Source of the DNA: Gallionellales bacterium CG03_land_8_20_14_0_80_55_15 | Lineage (GTDB): Bacteria > Pseudomonadota > Gammaproteobacteria > Burkholderiales > Gallionellaceae | Assembly (NCBI GenBank): GCA_002780675.1 | Contig: PEUR01000088.1 | Location: 1-5,287 of the forward strand | Direction: 5' to 3' | DNA length: 5,287 bases | Shown here: in pieces, positions 5,207-5,287 of the stretch | Layout of the letters: each line of letters starts with the position of its first letter | Numbering within the stretch: the stretch's first letter is position 1 | The notes under the pieces: model-generated | Seen by the model: only the letters and a program-made list of their open reading frames with translations | What the model was told of the DNA's origin: nothing | Database searches by the model: none | Made by a program: the position numbers and the translations under genes

Positions 5207-5254
5207 CTCGTAACGCGTAGGTCGGAGGTTCGATTCCTCTCTCCAGCACCACCA
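5207..5254 (+). other. 3' fragment of a tRNA-Thr(CGT) gene, probable attachment site
   Basis: From 5207 the sequence fits tRNA positions 32 to 76: anticodon loop CTCGTAA (5207-5213, anticodon CGT for threonine), 3' anticodon strand CGCGT, variable loop AGGTC, T-arm GGAGG-TTCGATT-CCTCT (5224-5240) with one G-U pair, acceptor strand CTCCAGC, discriminator A and CCA (5249-5251), then a second CCA. The 5' half (acceptor GCTGGAG, D-arm) is absent: the bases before 5207 (ttaggca) neither pair with CGCGT nor give a D-arm. Loss of everything before the anticodon loop is the classic form of a displaced tRNA end at the boundary of an integrated phage or island. E. coli tRNA-Thr(CGT) (thrW) is a known integration target. 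Confidence 0.75.
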
Positions 5255-5259
5255 TAAAA

Positions 5260-5287
5260 ATTAGGCCTATATTGATATAGGCCTAAT
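5260..5287. terminator. Perfect 13-bp hairpin after the tRNA fragment
   Basis: ATTAGGCCTATAT (5260-5272) is followed by TG and its exact reverse complement (5275-5287), which ends on the last base of the window. It is preceded by AAAA, so T-rich sequence probably follows beyond the edge, giving a bidirectional intrinsic terminator. It is most likely the native terminator of the intact tRNA gene. Confidence 0.65.

Noticed and set aside
5161..5254. A complete tRNA gene at the right edge
   Set aside because: No acceptor 5' strand (GCTGGAG) or D-arm precedes the anticodon loop; only the 3' half is present.

Overview
The window reads as DNA from a proteobacterium, most likely a betaproteobacterium of the Nitrosomonadales/Burkholderiales type. 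This rests on the protein family mix (PdxJ-AcpS pair, CbpA-CbpM, a BCAM0308-family protein), moderate-to-high GC, and clear Shine-Dalgarno and sigma70-type promoter signals. The assignment is inference from family knowledge, not from a search. All eight complete protein genes lie on the minus strand; only a transposase remnant and a tRNA fragment at the two edges read on the plus strand.

Right to left, in transcription order. (1) 5092-5287 is a non-coding edge: a 3' tRNA-Thr(CGT) fragment, which is a probable site-specific integration scar, followed by a perfect hairpin. Nearer pdxJ are two TGTGCCA direct repeats and a good sigma70-like promoter pointing at pdxJ. (2) pdxJ and acpS (5091-3984) are a tightly coupled housekeeping pair for pyridoxal phosphate synthesis and acyl-carrier-protein activation. 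(3) 3638-3983 is a gene-free regulatory gap holding a TetR-type operator-like palindrome and a very good minus-strand sigma70 promoter. (4) 3637-386 is a six-gene co-directional stress cluster: a small SAP-domain/cysteine protein, an Hsp20 small heat-shock protein, a Zn-ribbon BCAM0308-family protein, the DnaJ-type co-chaperone CbpA, its modulator CbpM, and a dienelactone-hydrolase-like alpha/beta hydrolase. (5) 1-234 is the C-terminal end of a plus-strand transposase, probably IS1380 family, facing the end of the stress cluster.

The likely logic of the cluster is protein quality control. Hsp20 holds unfolding clients, CbpA delivers clients to DnaK, and CbpM tunes CbpA. The SAP/Cys protein and the Zn-ribbon protein may act in nucleic-acid or redox-linked functions that are not established. 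The name-giving member BCAM0308 lies in the low-oxygen-activated locus of Burkholderia cenocepacia, so a low-oxygen or general-stress role is a reasonable inference.

The window starts inside a transposase and ends exactly at the last base of a palindrome next to a tRNA repeat. This looks like a short contig bounded by repeats, or a small block between two mobile-DNA scars. No clearly new system is proven. The most interesting points are the tRNA scar beside core genes, the TetR-type operator with no TetR gene, and the composition of the stress operon.
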